A stretch of 64,000 nt of DNA from Kazachstania africana CBS 2517 (taxonomy: Eukaryota > Ascomycota > Saccharomycetes > Saccharomycetales > Saccharomycetaceae), in NCBI RefSeq assembly GCF_000304475.1, contig NC_018947.1, positions 248,001 to 312,000 of the forward strand. The letters run 5' to 3'. Positions within the stretch are counted from its first letter, which is position 1; each line of letters starts with the position of its first letter. Below the pieces are notes generated by a model. It searched no databases, was not told the DNA's origin, and saw only the letters and a program-made list of their open reading frames with translations. The translations under genes and the position numbers were made by a program. Of the stretch, positions 19,293 through 29,691 are shown one piece after another.

Positions 19293-21365
19293 ATGTCTGT
19301 GGAACAAGTTTCAGTTTCAGCTGGAAACCCAAGAACCGATAATGGTTTAGATATGAAAACATTATTCGTTAGATCCATTCCCTTCGATGTTACTGATGAG
19401 GAATTGGGTGGATTTTTTTCTAATTTTGCACCAACAAAACACGCAGTTGTCGTTAAAGATGTTAACAAGAAATCCAGAGGTTTTGGTTTCGTTAGTTTTG
19501 CCACAGAGGAGGATACAAAAGATGCCTTGGGGAAGGCTAGAAGATCGAAACTTAACGGTAACGTATTGAGAGTTGATATTGCAAAAAGAAGAGATCGTAA
19601 TAAGAAGAATGGTGAAGAGAAAGCTATATCACTTCCCCTCGATACTATTGGCGATAAAGAAGTCGAACAAAGTGATGACGAAGAGGAAGACAGTCAATTC
19701 AAAGGTAAACCAAAGTTAATTATCAGGAACATGCCATGGAGTTGTCGTGACCCAAATAAATTAAAGAAAATTTTTGGTAGATTTGGTAACGTTGTTGAAG
19801 CTTCCATCCCTAGAAAACGTGACGGTAAGCTATGTGGTTTCGCATTTGTCACTATGAAAAAAATCAGCAACTGTAGACTTGCATTGGAAAACACAAAAGA
19901 TCTTAAGATTGATGGTAGAAATGTTGCTGTTGATTTTGCTGTTCAAAAAAATAGATGGGAAGATCATATGAAAAAAGATGAGGAAAAAGAATCAGCCCAA
20001 GATGAATCAAGCGAAGAGGAAAGTGCAGATGAAGCTGATAGCGAAGAAAAAGAGGATGACGATAAAATTCAACTAAATTCCGATGAAGAAATTTCTGGGG
20101 AAGAAGAAGATGACGAAGAAGAAGAAGAGGAGCCAAAAAGACCACAAAAGAATAGAAAGGAAGACTACTCTGTCTTTGTCCGTAACGTTCCATATGATGC
20201 TACAAAAGAATCATTAGTAGATCATTTCAGCAAATTTGGTCCCGTTAAGTATGCTTTACCAGTTATCGATAGAGAAACAGGATTGGCTAAAGGTACAGCA
20301 TTTGTTGCATTCAGAAACGAAGAAACGTACAAATCTTGTTTGGAAAATGCACCTGCCGCAGGTAGTACATCTCTATTAATTGGTGATGATGTTTTACCTG
20401 AGTACGTTTATGAAGGTCGTGTCCTATCAGTCTCTCCAACATTGGTCAGAGAAGAAGCAAATAAGAGAGCAGAGAAAAACGCAGAAAAAAGGAAAGAAAT
20501 ATTGGGTAAAGCTCCAGGTGAGCGTGATAAGCGTAACTTATACCTTTTAAATGAAGGTAGAGTTGTTGAAGGTACTAAAATGGCTGAGTTACTGACTGCA
20601 AAGGATATGGAAATAAGAGAAAAATCTTATTCCTTAAGAGTTGAACAATTAAAAAAAAATCCATCCTTACACTTGTCGCTAACCCGTTTGGCTATTAGAA
20701 ATTTACCAAGAGCAATGACGGAGAAGGCATTGAAAGCACTTGCTCGTAAAGCTGTTGTGGAATTTGCTACGGAAGTCAAGGAGAACAAGAGACATCCGTT
20801 AAGTCAAGAAGAAATAGTAAGATCCACAAAGGAAAAATACAGATTTATGTCACCTGAAGAAATTGCAAAGCAAAAGAAAAGAGATAAGAAACATGGTATC
20901 GTAAAACAGGCAAAGGTTATTATGGAGGTTAAAGGATCTTCAATTGGTAGAAGTAGAGGTTACGGTTTCGTAGAATACAAGGATCACAAACACGCATTAA
21001 TGGGCTTAAGATGGTTAAACGTACATGCTGTAACGGCAGAGGAAGTATTGGAAGGTTTAACTGACGAAGAACAGAAATCTATTGACCCATCGTCGGTTAA
21101 AGGCAGACGTCTTTGTGTAGAATTTGCCTTGGATAACGCCAATGTAGTTAAGAGAAGAAGAGAAAATATAAAGCAAGCTAGAGAAGGTTTCAAAAGAAGT
21201 AGAGATGACAATGACATTGAAGGAGATGCCGCATCGGATGCTAAAAAGGCAAAGACGCAAAATGGAAATGACAATGACAGCGACGGTAAAGACGGGAAAA
21301 ACCTAAGTAGCGATATTAAAAGATTAATTGGCCTTAAGAGAAAGAGAAAGCAAGGTAGAAGGTAG
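19293..21365 (+). CDS. NOP4: Nucleolar RNA-binding protein Nop4 (four RRMs)
   Basis: A 690-residue nucleolar protein (S. cerevisiae Nop4 has 685) required for 27S pre-rRNA processing and 60S subunit assembly. RRM1 is at about residues 24-105 ([19 protein letters not shown]), RRM2 at about 143-220 ([17 protein letters not shown]), then a long acidic linker (about 230-285). RRM3 is at about 293-395 ([18 protein letters not shown]). A split RRM4 is at about 465-615 ([10 protein letters not shown], then RGYGFVEY and CVEFALDN after an insertion). The C-terminus is basic ([15 protein letters not shown]), a likely nucleolar signal. ATG 19293 is in the expected place. It is convergent to SSN3 as in S. 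cerevisiae. Confidence 0.97.
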   Translation: MSVEQVSVSAGNPRTDNGLDMKTLFVRSIPFDVTDEELGGFFSNFAPTKHAVVVKDVNKKSRGFGFVSFATEEDTKDALGKARRSKLNGNVLRVDIAKRRDRNKKNGEEKAISLPLDTIGDKEVEQSDDEEEDSQFKGKPKLIIRNMPWSCRDPNKLKKIFGRFGNVVEASIPRKRDGKLCGFAFVTMKKISNCRLALENTKDLKIDGRNVAVDFAVQKNRWEDHMKKDEEKESAQDESSEEESADEADSEEKEDDDKIQLNSDEEISGEEEDDEEEEEEPKRPQKNRKEDYSVFVRNVPYDATKESLVDHFSKFGPVKYALPVIDRETGLAKGTAFVAFRNEETYKSCLENAPAAGSTSLLIGDDVLPEYVYEGRVLSVSPTLVREEANKRAEKNAEKRKEILGKAPGERDKRNLYLLNEGRVVEGTKMAELLTAKDMEIREKSYSLRVEQLKKNPSLHLSLTRLAIRNLPRAMTEKALKALARKAVVEFATEVKENKRHPLSQEEIVRSTKEKYRFMSPEEIAKQKKRDKKHGIVKQAKVIMEVKGSSIGRSRGYGFVEYKDHKHALMGLRWLNVHAVTAEEVLEGLTDEEQKSIDPSSVKGRRLCVEFALDNANVVKRRRENIKQAREGFKRSRDDNDIEGDAASDAKKAKTQNGNDNDSDGKDGKNLSSDIKRLIGLKRKRKQGRR

Positions 21366-21956
21366 ATTTCTTAGAGAAGGTCCGAGGTCATCACACACGT
21401 CCCTTTGAAGATACTTTTATAGATAATCTTTTGTAAATTAGTATAAGCATCGAAACATTTATTATCGATGGAAGATTTCTTCGGCCCTTTTTTGTGCTTT
21501 TGATTTGCCATATGCACTAAGCTGATCGACTATGTGTGCTTGAGGTTGAACCAGAGTAATGAGAAGCAGATAATGGTTAGAGATATATATATTTGAATTA
21601 AAAAATTGGCATCAGTAGATACCAGTCTTTGAAGCCTTGTGTTTTTATTCCAAGAATATAGAAATACTATGCAAAAGGTAGGATTAAATAGTTAGCTTCA
21701 TGCGTCTTATATAATATGATTCCGAGTAATGACTTGCTCATTTGGTTAATGTATATGACCTAGGCACTATTAATAAAAATGAAGCCATTTATGATTCATT
21801 TTGTCATTTTTTTCTCGTGACTATCAGTCTCTTGCTGTTGCTGGAAATAGCACTTACTGTCCATTCTGCAGAAGACTATAGTGAAAGAATGAATAGTGTC
21901 CTTGTTTTCTACTAAATAAGAACTTTCGCCACAAAATGCCTGATGTGATAACAACG
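21366..21956. other. 591-base gap between convergent NOP4 and SSN3, function unknown
   Basis: The two genes run toward each other, so this stretch should hold only two 3' ends, yet it is long for that. It contains a TATATATA-type run at about 21587-21596 and no frame of useful length. No tRNA, C/D box pair or repeat was recognised. A non-coding transcript is possible but not shown. Confidence 0.35.
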
Positions 21957-23705
21957 CTATCTTCTCTTCTTTCTCGAAGGCTCCTTGCTACGAGAGCTAG
22001 ACTGACTGCCGCTCCCCGAAACTGCCGCCGCCGCTGCTGCTGCTGCTGCTAGTATTCTTCTATTTACGCCCAATCCACCCAGCGTCGAGGTTGTTGAGTT
22101 GTTTATTGTCTGTTGCTGGGGATCGAGGTTTTTATTTCTATGAATACCAAGATTCATGATATCATTATCACTAGTATGAATCCTTCTAGCCGGATATTTG
22201 TAGCTTAATCCTTCAAAAACACTCTCGCATACAGGGAAGTCGGCCTTCGTGAAATAACTATGCTCTAAGGCATCGAGAGCATCAATTCGACGAATTGGAT
22301 CGTACGTTAAGAGACGGTAAAGTAAATCTAATGCATGTTTATCTCTGCCACCAGTTGAGTGATACCACGCAGGGAGGTTATCTCTATACTTTACAAACCT
22401 ACCAAATTGGTCATATTCAGGATACTTGTTGAGATTCGTCCAGGTTTTCGTACTTGGTGTTCCTAACACTTCGAGAATTCGCTGTAATTGGTTAGCTTGA
22501 AATGGAACTACTTTTTTAGAGTCCATCTTCGCTTCTTCACCTTTGAATATAGGTTGTAACCCTATTAACTCAGCGAAAATACAGCCAACAGCCCATATAT
22601 CAATGGCTGGTGTATAATGCCTAGCCCCCAATAATAGTTCTGGTGCTCTGTACCAAATGGTAACAACGACCTTGTCGCCAGTGTATAAAGTCTGTAGCAT
22701 ATTTGAAAACTTTCTTGCTAATCCCAAATCACCAATCTTAACGCATCCATCAACGGTCACCATGATATTTGCTGGCTTCAAATCTCTATGAAGAATCCAA
22801 TTTTGGTGTAGGTATGAAACACCATCAAGGATTTGCCACATTATTGACCTAATCATCCTAGAAGGAATCATTTTCTTCTCAGGATGAGAATGGTAATGAA
22901 TTATTTGTAGTAAATCGTGCTCCGCAAATTCATATACCATATAAATACTTTTCCTTTCCAGGAAAACTTCTACCAATTTGGTTAAATGTTTATTGTTCAG
23001 CTCCCTGCATAGCGACATCTCTCTGCAGGCACTTTGTGATATTCCAGTATAATGCAGTTGCTCAACGCCTTCTTTTTCACTTTTGAATTTCTTGATAGCA
23101 ACGTATGCTGGTATAGGCTTCTTTTTAATAAATGATTCTAGTTTCTTGAGGCCATCTGTACTCAGCCCATTATTTTTTATTGTATTTATTTCTGAAGCTC
23201 GTATTTTGTCAGTTCTTGGTATATCTCTTATGGATTCATTTTTATCGTTACTTCCAGTGGTTGATGTTCCAAGTTGTGAGCCACTAGTGGTTATACCACC
23301 AAGATTACTATTCTCACTATTCAATGTGGTACGAACTGTACCTGAGCTTTCGTTTCTTGAACTTACTTTTCTTTTAGCCTTATATACCTTACCATAAGTA
23401 CCAGCAGCGATGTACCCTATGATTTCATACTTTTCCAGCACAGATATACGAACACTATCCTTTCTTGCTTTATAAGGACCAATAGAAAATACATCGTTAT
23501 TGGCCATCAACATAGGAGATTTCCCATGGATAGCACCAGCTGTTAACTTCTTTCCCAACATTTGATGTTGTGACATTTGAGATTGTGGTTGTAAGTGACT
23601 TTGCCAGAAATCCCTCGTTAAACCCTGCAAAGACTGCTGCTGTTGTTTATTATTTTCTGAAGGCTGTGAGGTCCGTTGTAAATGTTGATATATGTTATTT
23701 GACAT
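21957..23705 (-). CDS. SSN3: Mediator cyclin-dependent kinase Ssn3 (Cdk8/Srb10)
   Basis: A 582-residue kinase (S. cerevisiae Ssn3 has 555). With cyclin Ssn8, Med12 and Med13 it forms the Mediator kinase module, which phosphorylates RNA polymerase II and transcription factors. The Gln-rich N-terminal 80 residues are disordered. The kinase domain starts near residue 95 with [10 protein letters not shown]. It carries the Cdk8 helix signature [18 protein letters not shown], and DLG rather than DFG (near residue 327), which is normal for this yeast family. A low-complexity insert rich in Ser, Thr and Asn sits between the glycine loop and the catalytic lysine segment ([10 protein letters not shown]). 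The C-terminus has [10 protein letters not shown] followed by an alanine run and a basic end, PSRKKRR, probably nuclear targeting. Confidence 0.96.
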   Translation of the reverse strand: MSNNIYQHLQRTSQPSENNKQQQQSLQGLTRDFWQSHLQPQSQMSQHQMLGKKLTAGAIHGKSPMLMANNDVFSIGPYKARKDSVRISVLEKYEIIGYIAAGTYGKVYKAKRKVSSRNESSGTVRTTLNSENSNLGGITTSGSQLGTSTTGSNDKNESIRDIPRTDKIRASEINTIKNNGLSTDGLKKLESFIKKKPIPAYVAIKKFKSEKEGVEQLHYTGISQSACREMSLCRELNNKHLTKLVEVFLERKSIYMVYEFAEHDLLQIIHYHSHPEKKMIPSRMIRSIMWQILDGVSYLHQNWILHRDLKPANIMVTVDGCVKIGDLGLARKFSNMLQTLYTGDKVVVTIWYRAPELLLGARHYTPAIDIWAVGCIFAELIGLQPIFKGEEAKMDSKKVVPFQANQLQRILEVLGTPSTKTWTNLNKYPEYDQFGRFVKYRDNLPAWYHSTGGRDKHALDLLYRLLTYDPIRRIDALDALEHSYFTKADFPVCESVFEGLSYKYPARRIHTSDNDIMNLGIHRNKNLDPQQQTINNSTTSTLGGLGVNRRILAAAAAAAAAVSGSGSQSSSRSKEPSRKKRR

Positions 23706-24155
23706 GACTTCTTAATGCTATGTGTGGACAAGTGTGTGCTACACCTTGAGGTGAAAATTTTCCTTTTATTCAAAGCTATAGTACTGTCAGAGATGCACTT
23801 CGGTAATTGGAGTAAGTTTTGATTGTAAAACTTGGTAATTATAGCTATTATCGTTGAATCTTTAAGTTTCAATACCTAAGAATAATCTACTTGGCATGAT
23901 CGAATTTGCAACTATATCGCGAGCAAATCTTACTGCGAATACAAGTCAAAGAAACAGTTATGAGTTGAACAAGATACAAAAGCAGTCAAAGCAGGAGTGT
24001 TTACTCAATATATGGCATACATATCAAGAATACTGAGCGATTGGGCTTTTGAACGAGCCTTCAATGATTACTATGCGGTAAGTTTCACGATTAGGCTCAA
24101 AATCACGTCTATAAATGTTATTATACAGAGTTCTTTGTTCTATATTCACGATATA

Positions 24156-24848
24156 TCATTTCTTGAGTAGTCTTTTTAACTTATAGAATGGTACGATCAA
24201 GTATTTACCTACATAGGGAGCAGCCCAAAGACTTACGAGCATTCTCAATGGACCTATTATCTTTACAAATGCATATGAGAAAGCACCGCTTAGAATCAGT
24301 CTGTTCCTATCGAAACTGTCATATTTATCGCCAATCAATCTTTCTATTGACTCAGTACACCTGATCAGGAAGTCATTCGTGATTTCAATATTCCCTAGTA
24401 TGTTGGCTTTGTAGAGAGTGTACCAGCACAGCAGAAGAGGTACAACAGCAGTCAGTTCGTGAAGTAGTACGAGAGCTGTAATGGTAGGTAATGCTCCCAC
24501 TTGTGACAATTTCTTAAAATACCCAGAGAATCTGGGATTTTTCTGCAATTTAGCCAATACCTTGTATTTGCTATAAAATTTCTGCAACGCATCATTATTA
24601 GCACTTATTTTACTTGTTCCAGTCTCTCCCACTAATGATGGCCCTTGTAAATATGAAGAAGATCCAGAAAATGCTCTAATACCAGGCCCATGTAATGAGT
24701 AAGGTACGAAACATTTCGATTTATTAAACGATCTTATTCCTCTTAAATACTGCGGTAAGATAGAGTCGGAAGTTCTTAGAAATATGCTCATTATCTCAAC
24801 AGCTACAGCCTGTCTATATACCAGTTTTAGATAGGGAATGTTTGGCAT
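24156..24848 (-). CDS. MRX11: Mitochondrial protein Mrx11 (YPL041C homolog)
   Basis: A 230-residue protein (S. cerevisiae YPL041C has about 200). It sits between SSN3 and ISM1, as in S. cerevisiae, where Mrx11 was found with the mitochondrial gene-expression complexes. The N-terminal 50 residues are rich in Arg, Ser and hydrophobics and poor in acids (MSIFLRTSDSILPQYLRG), consistent with a mitochondrial presequence. A central hydrophobic pair, ALPTITALVLLHELTAVVPL and LLCWYTLY, resembles a FAM210/DUF1279-type membrane region. The C-terminal YVGKYLIVPFYKLKRLLKK is basic. The open frame starts TTG-ATG; ATG 24848 was used, but a second ATG about 19 codons on could be the true start. The gap 23706-24155 shows no convincing gene. 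Confidence 0.82.
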   Translation of the reverse strand: MPNIPYLKLVYRQAVAVEIMSIFLRTSDSILPQYLRGIRSFNKSKCFVPYSLHGPGIRAFSGSSSYLQGPSLVGETGTSKISANNDALQKFYSKYKVLAKLQKNPRFSGYFKKLSQVGALPTITALVLLHELTAVVPLLLCWYTLYKANILGNIEITNDFLIRCTESIERLIGDKYDSFDRNRLILSGAFSYAFVKIIGPLRMLVSLWAAPYVGKYLIVPFYKLKRLLKK

Positions 24849-25037
24849 CAATGGATTGCAATATCCAGGAACTTTTTATTTGGTATTTCTCCATCAATCC
24901 CATTTTTCATCGAATACTTCTTTGGAAAACAAAACGTAAACTTAACCTTGTGGTATAATAAGCAAACCATCAATGAGAGATCTGAAGTCATTTGTGCAAG
25001 AAATGATGGACCTATTTATATTTATTTACATGTTTTA

Positions 25038-28000
25038 TTACATTTCTGAGGTTAAAAGAACCTCGGTACATCTTTGGCAGAGTTCATCTTCTGATGAAGA
25101 TGTGTGTTTCCAACATCTGGGACATTTTGCCTTTTCACTTTTTTCTATTTGTAGTTTGAAGTTCTTATCGCTAGAAAAAGTGGATGGTCTGTTATGTGTT
25201 GCATCTACAACGATCTCAACTTTAGCTACTTGTAATATATCACAAATTTCAGTTTCTGAGAAAGGAACACTTCTGTCATCATTAACCATAATTTTTACAA
25301 AAAGTTCAGAAGGTTTAGCTATTCCCTTCGCAGCTAACATTTTAAGTTGGTCTTTGAAAGTTCTCAAGATTTCCAATTCATTGATTTCGAAAGACTTTAT
25401 CAGATCTCTTCCATTGTGACAATCTTTTGAGAAATCAGGCCATGGTAGCACCATAGGCGATTTATCCAGTTTATTTTCGATCAGAAAACTGTCAGGAATG
25501 TAGTCCCATACCTCTTGAACTAAAAGGGGCAAGATAGGAGATAATACGGCTCTATAAGCGTTTAAAATATGGAAAAAAGTTGTTTGAATTTGGTTTCTCT
25601 TCAGAGAGATAAGAGAATCACTGTAAAGTGAATCCTTAGATATATCAAAGTATAACGACGACAGTTCGTTATTTAAGTGATATTGAACCATACTCAAAAT
25701 CTTGGAAAAATTATTTGACTCATAGCATATCTTAACTTGAGTGAGGAGCTCGTCAAGTCTGGAAATCGTGTATTTATCAATTGGCCGTAAACTATCAATA
25801 GGTAACAGTACCATATTTTCATTGAAATTCAGGTTGCTTAAAAGAAATTTAAACATTAGCCTAATTCTTTTCATGGCTTCTGAAGTGCGATTTAAAATTG
25901 TTGGCCCTATAGAAATATCATTTGTAAAATCATTTTGTGCCATCAAATATCTGATACCATCTATTCCAAGTGCAGGTAGCTTTAGCTTTTGATTACCTTT
26001 GATGATATCGTTGGGGGAGATAGTGTTTCCTATAGATTTTGACATCTTAATCCCGTCCTCATCGAGTATAAAGCCATGTGTTATCACAGACTTAAATGGG
26101 GCAGAAGAACCCTGAGTAAAAGCTGCATAAGTCAAAAGAGAACTCTGGAACCAACCTCTATGCTGATCTGAGCCTTCTAGATAAACATCTATTGCATTGA
26201 AAGGTAGCTCTAATTTCTCTTCTTTCTGTAATCCTAGCAAAGTTTTATAGAAATTTATTATTACACTCCAGGACGACCCGCTATCAAACCACACATCTAA
26301 GGTATCTTTACTTTTTCTAAACCTTCCAGATTTTACGGCATATTTTTCAGGCAGCCAGTTTTTAATATCTTCTTCTTCGACAAACCATTGTTCAATTCCA
26401 ATTTTTTCTATTCTCTTAATGGCAAAATCAAGAATTTCTACATCACACAAAATTTCATCTGGATTTTCTTTACCTTGAAAATATATAATTGGTATTCCCC
26501 AAAATCTTTGTCTAGAGATGCACCATTCATTCCTATTTTTTATAAAAGAAGCCAGTCTCTTTCCTCCTCTACCGGGATAAAACTTAACATCTTCCAAGGA
26601 ATCCAAAGCGGTTTTCTTGAGGAGACTTAAATCGGCAAACCACTGAGGTGTTGACCTTATAATCGTTGGCTTTTTTGATCTCCAGTCGTATGGGTACGAA
26701 TGTTTATAAGGCTGGAATGAAAGAAGCATATTACGATTTTGCAATTGAGATAGAACAATACGCAAAGTTTCATTTGACAGCACATTGAGGCCTTCACCTG
26801 TCGTTTGATCAAGTAGTAGTTTCTGCCATTCTTTTGGTAATTCAGACAGGATGTAGTTGCCCTTGTGATCAACTGGCGAAAAGATTGGAAGGTTATGGTT
26901 TAATCCTACTATATAATCTTCAGACCCGTGCCCCGGTGCAGTATGTACCAGACCTGTACCCGTGGAGTCTGTGACGTGGATTCCACTTATTAAGGGATAG
27001 GCTTTGAAATCATCGTGTCCAGAAATAAGTGGATTGTGATATTTCAAATCTTTTAATAATGAGCCATTAAAGGCCGCTAGAACTCTATACGAACTAATAT
27101 CTGGAAAGACTTTTGTTACTAAATCTTGTGAAAGTAAAAAGTTGGATTCATCCTTAAATGACCTTATGATAACGTACTGCAACCGTTCATTATAGCATAT
27201 CGCTTGATTTGCTAACAGTGTCCATGGTGTAGTTGTCCAAATCAGACAATGTATAGCATCATTAGTAGTAATTGACAATTTATGCTTTAAGAAAGCCATC
27301 GAACTATCAGTCAAGGGGAATTTGACGAAAGCTGAAGTGGAAATGTGGTCATCATTATATTCTAATTCACTTTCTGCCAAAGCAGTTTTGGATTCGATAC
27401 TCCAATAAACGGGTTTATTTTGCCTCTTAATAATTCCTGACGTGAATAATTTTCTAAAAATCTTCAATTGATCGATTTCAAAGTCTTTATGCATTGTACA
27501 ATAGGGGTCATCCCAGTTTGTCAATATGGCAAACTGTTTAAACTGGTTCTTTTGTCTTTCCATGGTTTCGGATGCACATCTTGATGCAATGGACCTAACT
27601 TGGCAGGGTTTCAAATTGTCACTCTTATCAGATTGTTTGATAGCCTTTAGTTCAATGGGTAAACCATGGCAGTCCCATCCAGGCTTATAAAATACGTATT
27701 TACCTTGAGACAATTGATATCGATTGATAATATCCTTTAAGATCTTATTAAGAGCGTGTCCCAAATGCAAATCACCATTAGCGTATGGAGGACCATCATG
27801 TAACACAAACAGCTTCTCTTCAATGTATTTAAGCTTGCCTTCATGGGATAAAGAACTGGAGATTTCCTTATACCTTCTCAAGAACTCGTCCAATTGTTGA
27901 TTGTACACATCTTGCGATGCTCGAGGAATTAGTTCAGAAACACACAGATCAAGATTCGACCTCACAGGAAACGTGGAACGAGGCAGATTCAACGTTTTCT

Positions 28001-28055
28001 GGTACGCATGAGAAGCATACCATCGAGAAATCCCTACCAATCCCAACTTATTCAT
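25038..28055 (-). CDS. ISM1: Mitochondrial isoleucyl-tRNA synthetase
   Basis: A 1005-residue class I aminoacyl-tRNA synthetase (S. cerevisiae Ism1 has 1002). It charges mitochondrial tRNA-Ile. The N-terminal MNKLGLVGISRWYASHAYQK is an Arg/Lys-containing amphipathic presequence. The HIGH-type motif HLGH is at about residue 95 within HDGPPYANGDLHLGH. The editing domain follows (TTTPWTLLANQA, GTGLVHTAPGHG). The KMSKS loop (GIKMSKSIGN) is near residue 670. The anticodon-binding helices and a C-terminal zinc-type cluster, CPRCWKH...CQRC, end the protein. The longest frame begins at GTG; ATG 28055 was chosen. It is divergent from the YPL039W homolog, as in S. cerevisiae. Confidence 0.96.
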   Translation of the reverse strand: MNKLGLVGISRWYASHAYQKTLNLPRSTFPVRSNLDLCVSELIPRASQDVYNQQLDEFLRRYKEISSSLSHEGKLKYIEEKLFVLHDGPPYANGDLHLGHALNKILKDIINRYQLSQGKYVFYKPGWDCHGLPIELKAIKQSDKSDNLKPCQVRSIASRCASETMERQKNQFKQFAILTNWDDPYCTMHKDFEIDQLKIFRKLFTSGIIKRQNKPVYWSIESKTALAESELEYNDDHISTSAFVKFPLTDSSMAFLKHKLSITTNDAIHCLIWTTTPWTLLANQAICYNERLQYVIIRSFKDESNFLLSQDLVTKVFPDISSYRVLAAFNGSLLKDLKYHNPLISGHDDFKAYPLISGIHVTDSTGTGLVHTAPGHGSEDYIVGLNHNLPIFSPVDHKGNYILSELPKEWQKLLLDQTTGEGLNVLSNETLRIVLSQLQNRNMLLSFQPYKHSYPYDWRSKKPTIIRSTPQWFADLSLLKKTALDSLEDVKFYPGRGGKRLASFIKNRNEWCISRQRFWGIPIIYFQGKENPDEILCDVEILDFAIKRIEKIGIEQWFVEEEDIKNWLPEKYAVKSGRFRKSKDTLDVWFDSGSSWSVIINFYKTLLGLQKEEKLELPFNAIDVYLEGSDQHRGWFQSSLLTYAAFTQGSSAPFKSVITHGFILDEDGIKMSKSIGNTISPNDIIKGNQKLKLPALGIDGIRYLMAQNDFTNDISIGPTILNRTSEAMKRIRLMFKFLLSNLNFNENMVLLPIDSLRPIDKYTISRLDELLTQVKICYESNNFSKILSMVQYHLNNELSSLYFDISKDSLYSDSLISLKRNQIQTTFFHILNAYRAVLSPILPLLVQEVWDYIPDSFLIENKLDKSPMVLPWPDFSKDCHNGRDLIKSFEINELEILRTFKDQLKMLAAKGIAKPSELFVKIMVNDDRSVPFSETEICDILQVAKVEIVVDATHNRPSTFSSDKNFKLQIEKSEKAKCPRCWKHTSSSEDELCQRCTEVLLTSEM

Positions 28056-28120
28056 GACGGAAGCTCTTCTCACCGGACCAAATTCGTACCAGGAAAAGAC
28101 AAATCACACAAACAGCAACC

Positions 28121-28142
28121 CAATCAATCAATCAATCAATCA
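28121..28142. repeat. CAAT tetranucleotide repeat, five units
   Basis: Five tandem CAAT units plus CA lie in the 462-base divergent gap between ISM1 and the YPL039W homolog. This is a simple-sequence repeat likely to vary in length between strains. The gap also holds CATGTGACGTG at 28215-28225, which overlaps a weak Cbf1-like match. Confidence 0.8.
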
Positions 28143-28517
28143 CAAACGACCCACCAACTCACCGTCCTCGTGCTGCTACTAAACTGGCCAATATTAACCT
28201 CTATCAACCTCCGGTCATGTGACGTGTTATTCCTATTTTTACTAACAAAAATTTTCTCGCTCGATGAGTCAAAAGAGAGTTTTTCCATCGCAAAAATTGA
28301 ATACGCCGGACTCCCCCCACTGAGACATTTCATTGGAAAAACAACTTACAAAGCTGCGATGAGTCGTCATCTGCTGAACTGCTAAAGGAGTATACGAGGT
28401 TTCGGGTGAGACTTTTCTGTGCCGGTATCGTTTGAACTTTTGAGTATAATTTATATTGAACGTCGCAGTTTGGTGTCTGCCTCTTTTTCCCAAGATACTA
28501 TTTATTCTCTTTCTTTT

Positions 28518-29444
28518 ATGTTAAAAGATAGCACAGATTTTGAAAAGACAAGTAACACCAGGATCCCTTCTCCTGTTATGAATGGTGGGAAGAGTAACGG
28601 TAGCAAACTCAGCGATGAAAAGAAGAAAGAACAAAATTTGAAATTGAACCGATTTATGATTCAAACGTTTACGAAAGGTTTACTGTTCAAATATTCGTCA
28701 CTCTTCATCGAAAACTATAATGAAAATGATACCAACGTCGAACCGTTATCAAGACTGTTGAAGTTTGATTATAGGAAGACGCCAGTTTTCTTTGAAACCC
28801 TTTTAAAGAGATCAAATTCATCCATTGTACAATTCAAAAAAGTATGTTGTATCATGGTGAAATTCTTGCAATGTTGCACTAATGAAACAAACTATATGAA
28901 ATTTCTAAAATACAATTTGCACAAATTAATTGTATCATGCTTTATCCTAAGTATACCAAACGTCACAGGTACAGAAGCTGATAAGATTGAAAATAGAGAA
29001 AAAAGTTATATTTTATATTCCAAAATGACAGGTTTATCGGTATCTGAAATCACAAACTGTTGCTCCATAGTCCGGCCTATCATAATTCGGCGGAGTAGAA
29101 ATCAGTACAATGCTCTTCTTTATACTAATACATCGAGTTATAACAATTCTGAAAATCGATTTAACGTTATGACAGATACGATACTAAATTATGATGCTAG
29201 TAATAACTACTATCACCATTTCGTCCCCCCAAGAACGATATCGCCAAGCGATATACACATCACCACAGGTAACTCTTCATCATCGGATTCAACCAACTAC
29301 AACGGCAATAATAATGAACGACAATCAAGCCCATCGGCTGATAATCCTTTAACTTCAAGTAACGGCTACATTTTAGGAACAGAGATGGAACAATTTAATG
29401 AACTGGGCAAGAAACTAGTCATCGAATACTTCAGAGTAGTATGA
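28518..29444 (+). CDS. Uncharacterised protein, YPL039W homolog, possible cyclin-like fold
   Basis: A 308-residue protein at the position of S. cerevisiae YPL039W (316 residues, function unknown), between ISM1 and MET31. The N-terminal 50 residues are charged and disordered. A helical core spans about residues 50-200, with RFMIQTFTKGLLFKYSS, FLKYNLHKLIVSCFILSI and YSKMTGLSVSEI. The last two resemble the order seen in Pho80-type cyclins (a helix that probes for cells carrying the protein, then a Y-x-K-x-x-G-[LI]-S step), but this is my reading and not a known assignment. The C-terminal third is Asn/Ser-rich. The longest frame begins at GTG; ATG 28518 was chosen and gives a length near that of S. 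cerevisiae. The function is unknown. Confidence 0.75.
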   Translation: MLKDSTDFEKTSNTRIPSPVMNGGKSNGSKLSDEKKKEQNLKLNRFMIQTFTKGLLFKYSSLFIENYNENDTNVEPLSRLLKFDYRKTPVFFETLLKRSNSSIVQFKKVCCIMVKFLQCCTNETNYMKFLKYNLHKLIVSCFILSIPNVTGTEADKIENREKSYILYSKMTGLSVSEITNCCSIVRPIIIRRSRNQYNALLYTNTSSYNNSENRFNVMTDTILNYDASNNYYHHFVPPRTISPSDIHITTGNSSSSDSTNYNGNNNERQSSPSADNPLTSSNGYILGTEMEQFNELGKKLVIEYFRVV

Positions 29445-29458
29445 CTGTTCTTATATAG

Positions 29459-29480
29459 AATATATATATATATATATATA
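29459..29480. repeat. AT dinucleotide run in the MET31 promoter
   Basis: About eleven AT units lie 15 bases after the YPL039W homolog stop and 62 bases before the first in-frame MET31 ATG (29542). It can serve as a TATA element for MET31 and is a likely length-variable microsatellite. Confidence 0.75.
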
Positions 29481-29691
29481 CTCATGTTTATAATGGAAAG
29501 GCTCTCTCACATTATTTTGACATATAGAGTAAACACCCGAAATGACGAAAAGGAAAAATTTTCCAAGATATCTTCACATAGTTAAAGTTAAAACAGCATA
29601 CAAGAGGTGGATATCATCCAGAGATTATCATCCGTTACATTCATACTATTCATATTCGTACCACCAGCATATTTCCTACATACACCAACAA

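Noticed and set aside
24012..24170. A 52-codon plus-strand frame (starts MAYISRILSDWAFERAF) between MRX11 and SSN3, with GTAAGT at 24078-24083
   Set aside because: No recognised family, no TACTAAC branch point after the GTAAGT, and it overlaps the 3' end of MRX11. Probably chance.
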